A stretch of 5,851 nt of DNA, from the NCBI GenBank assembly GCA_020027415.1, contig JAHRAW010000081.1:1-5851 (forward strand), in the 5' to 3' direction. The notes beneath the pieces are model-generated. The model saw only the letters and a program-made list of their open reading frames with translations. It made no database searches and was not told where the DNA came from. The position numbers and the translations under genes are program-made. How positions within the stretch are numbered: the first letter of the stretch is position 1; the number at the start of each line of letters is the position of its first letter. Below, in pieces: positions 5,491 to 5,851 of this stretch. The stretch is from Gammaproteobacteria bacterium (lineage in GTDB: Bacteria > Pseudomonadota > Gammaproteobacteria > Arenicellales > Poriferihabitantaceae).

Positions 5491-5851
5491 ATGAAGAAAA
5501 AATCAACCCAAAAAACCCCGCGCAAAGTGGAGCAATACGCGCACGCCGATAAAGAGCGCGTTAATAATCCGCCGGTTGGTTTGGTTACCACGCAAACCGA
5601 TCCGCCGAACCACGCCACGCAAACCTATCAATACGACCCACATTTTGACCCGCAGTTGCAATGGACCGGCAAAGCCGAACGCACCTCGTTTGAAGTGCCG
5701 ACCCAATCGCTGCATGTTCATGAGCGAATTGATCCGCGCAGGATTATTGCGCAAGTACAGCGGAAAAATGGTGCAGCAACGGGTGGGCAGGGGTCGCTGT
5801 TTGAGCTGCCGGCGCAGAACCCGCCGGTACGCGAAGCCGTTCAATTTTATC
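5491..5851 (+). CDS. N-terminus of a large site-specific (adenine) DNA methyltransferase, Type III Mod-like, 3'-truncated
   Basis: The frame opens at ATG 5491 and is still open at the right edge after 120 codons, so only a fraction of a protein that usually runs to many hundreds of residues is present. I recognise the N-terminal pre-catalytic region of a large family of DNA methyltransferases annotated as Type III restriction-modification Mod-like: a Lys-rich start, then the block RVNNPPVGLVTTQTDP (residues 24-39), YQYDPHFDPQLQWTGKAE (47-64), SFEVPTQSLHVHERIDPR (67-84) and SLFELPAQNPPVREAVQFY (102-120). The catalytic motifs (SAM-binding FxGxG and DPPY) are not reached, so the activity rests on family resemblance alone. 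Such enzymes are often encoded beside a DEAD/DEAH helicase-nuclease restriction subunit, which would lie beyond the window. There is no clear Shine-Dalgarno. Codon style is like that of the neighbours, giving no strong sign of recent transfer. An orphan methyltransferase is the alternative. Confidence 0.82.
   Translation, partial: MKKKSTQKTPRKVEQYAHADKERVNNPPVGLVTTQTDPPNHATQTYQYDPHFDPQLQWTGKAERTSFEVPTQSLHVHERIDPRRIIAQVQRKNGAATGGQGSLFELPAQNPPVREAVQFY

Noticed and set aside
5503..5844. Minus-strand open frame of 113 codons opposite the methyltransferase start
   Set aside because: The plus-strand frame carries clear family blocks over the whole length; the antisense product resembles nothing and is a shadow.

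Overview
The window looks like chromosomal DNA from a Gram-negative proteobacterium, most likely a gammaproteobacterium. It carries outer-membrane LPS assembly genes (lptD, surA), the peptidoglycan-recycling enzyme MurU, a LipB octanoyltransferase and the ubiquinone accessory factor UbiK. The DNA is moderately GC-rich, with a similar base and codon style throughout. I cannot name a genus.

Layout, left to right: the 3' two-thirds of lipB (+, cut by the left edge); murU (-), convergent with lipB and overlapping its stop codon by 4 bases; a 250-base divergent intergenic region with an AT-rich putative promoter and a striking 20-bp tandem duplication of the lptD start; lptD (+), complete with all four disulfide cysteines; surA (+), 31 bases downstream and complete with two parvulin domains; ubiK (+), small and complete; a 91-base gap; and the first 120 codons of a large DNA methyltransferase of the Type III Mod-like kind (+), cut by the right edge.

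How the genes fit together: LptD is the outer-membrane translocon that inserts LPS, and SurA is the periplasmic chaperone that delivers outer-membrane beta-barrels, LptD among them, so the lptD-surA pair is a classic functional unit. MurU belongs to the MurNAc/anhydroMurNAc salvage route to UDP-MurNAc. Its usual partner amgK, which in pseudomonads sits between murU and lptD, is absent here. LipB and UbiK serve lipoate and ubiquinone metabolism.

The least ordinary parts are the duplicated lptD start, which creates an 11-codon overlapping upstream ORF, the missing amgK, and the methyltransferase at the right edge, which may mark the beginning of a restriction-modification or defence locus. Only its N-terminus is visible, so no new system can be claimed from this window alone. 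I saw no tRNA, rRNA, CRISPR array, insertion sequence or convincing intrinsic terminator.
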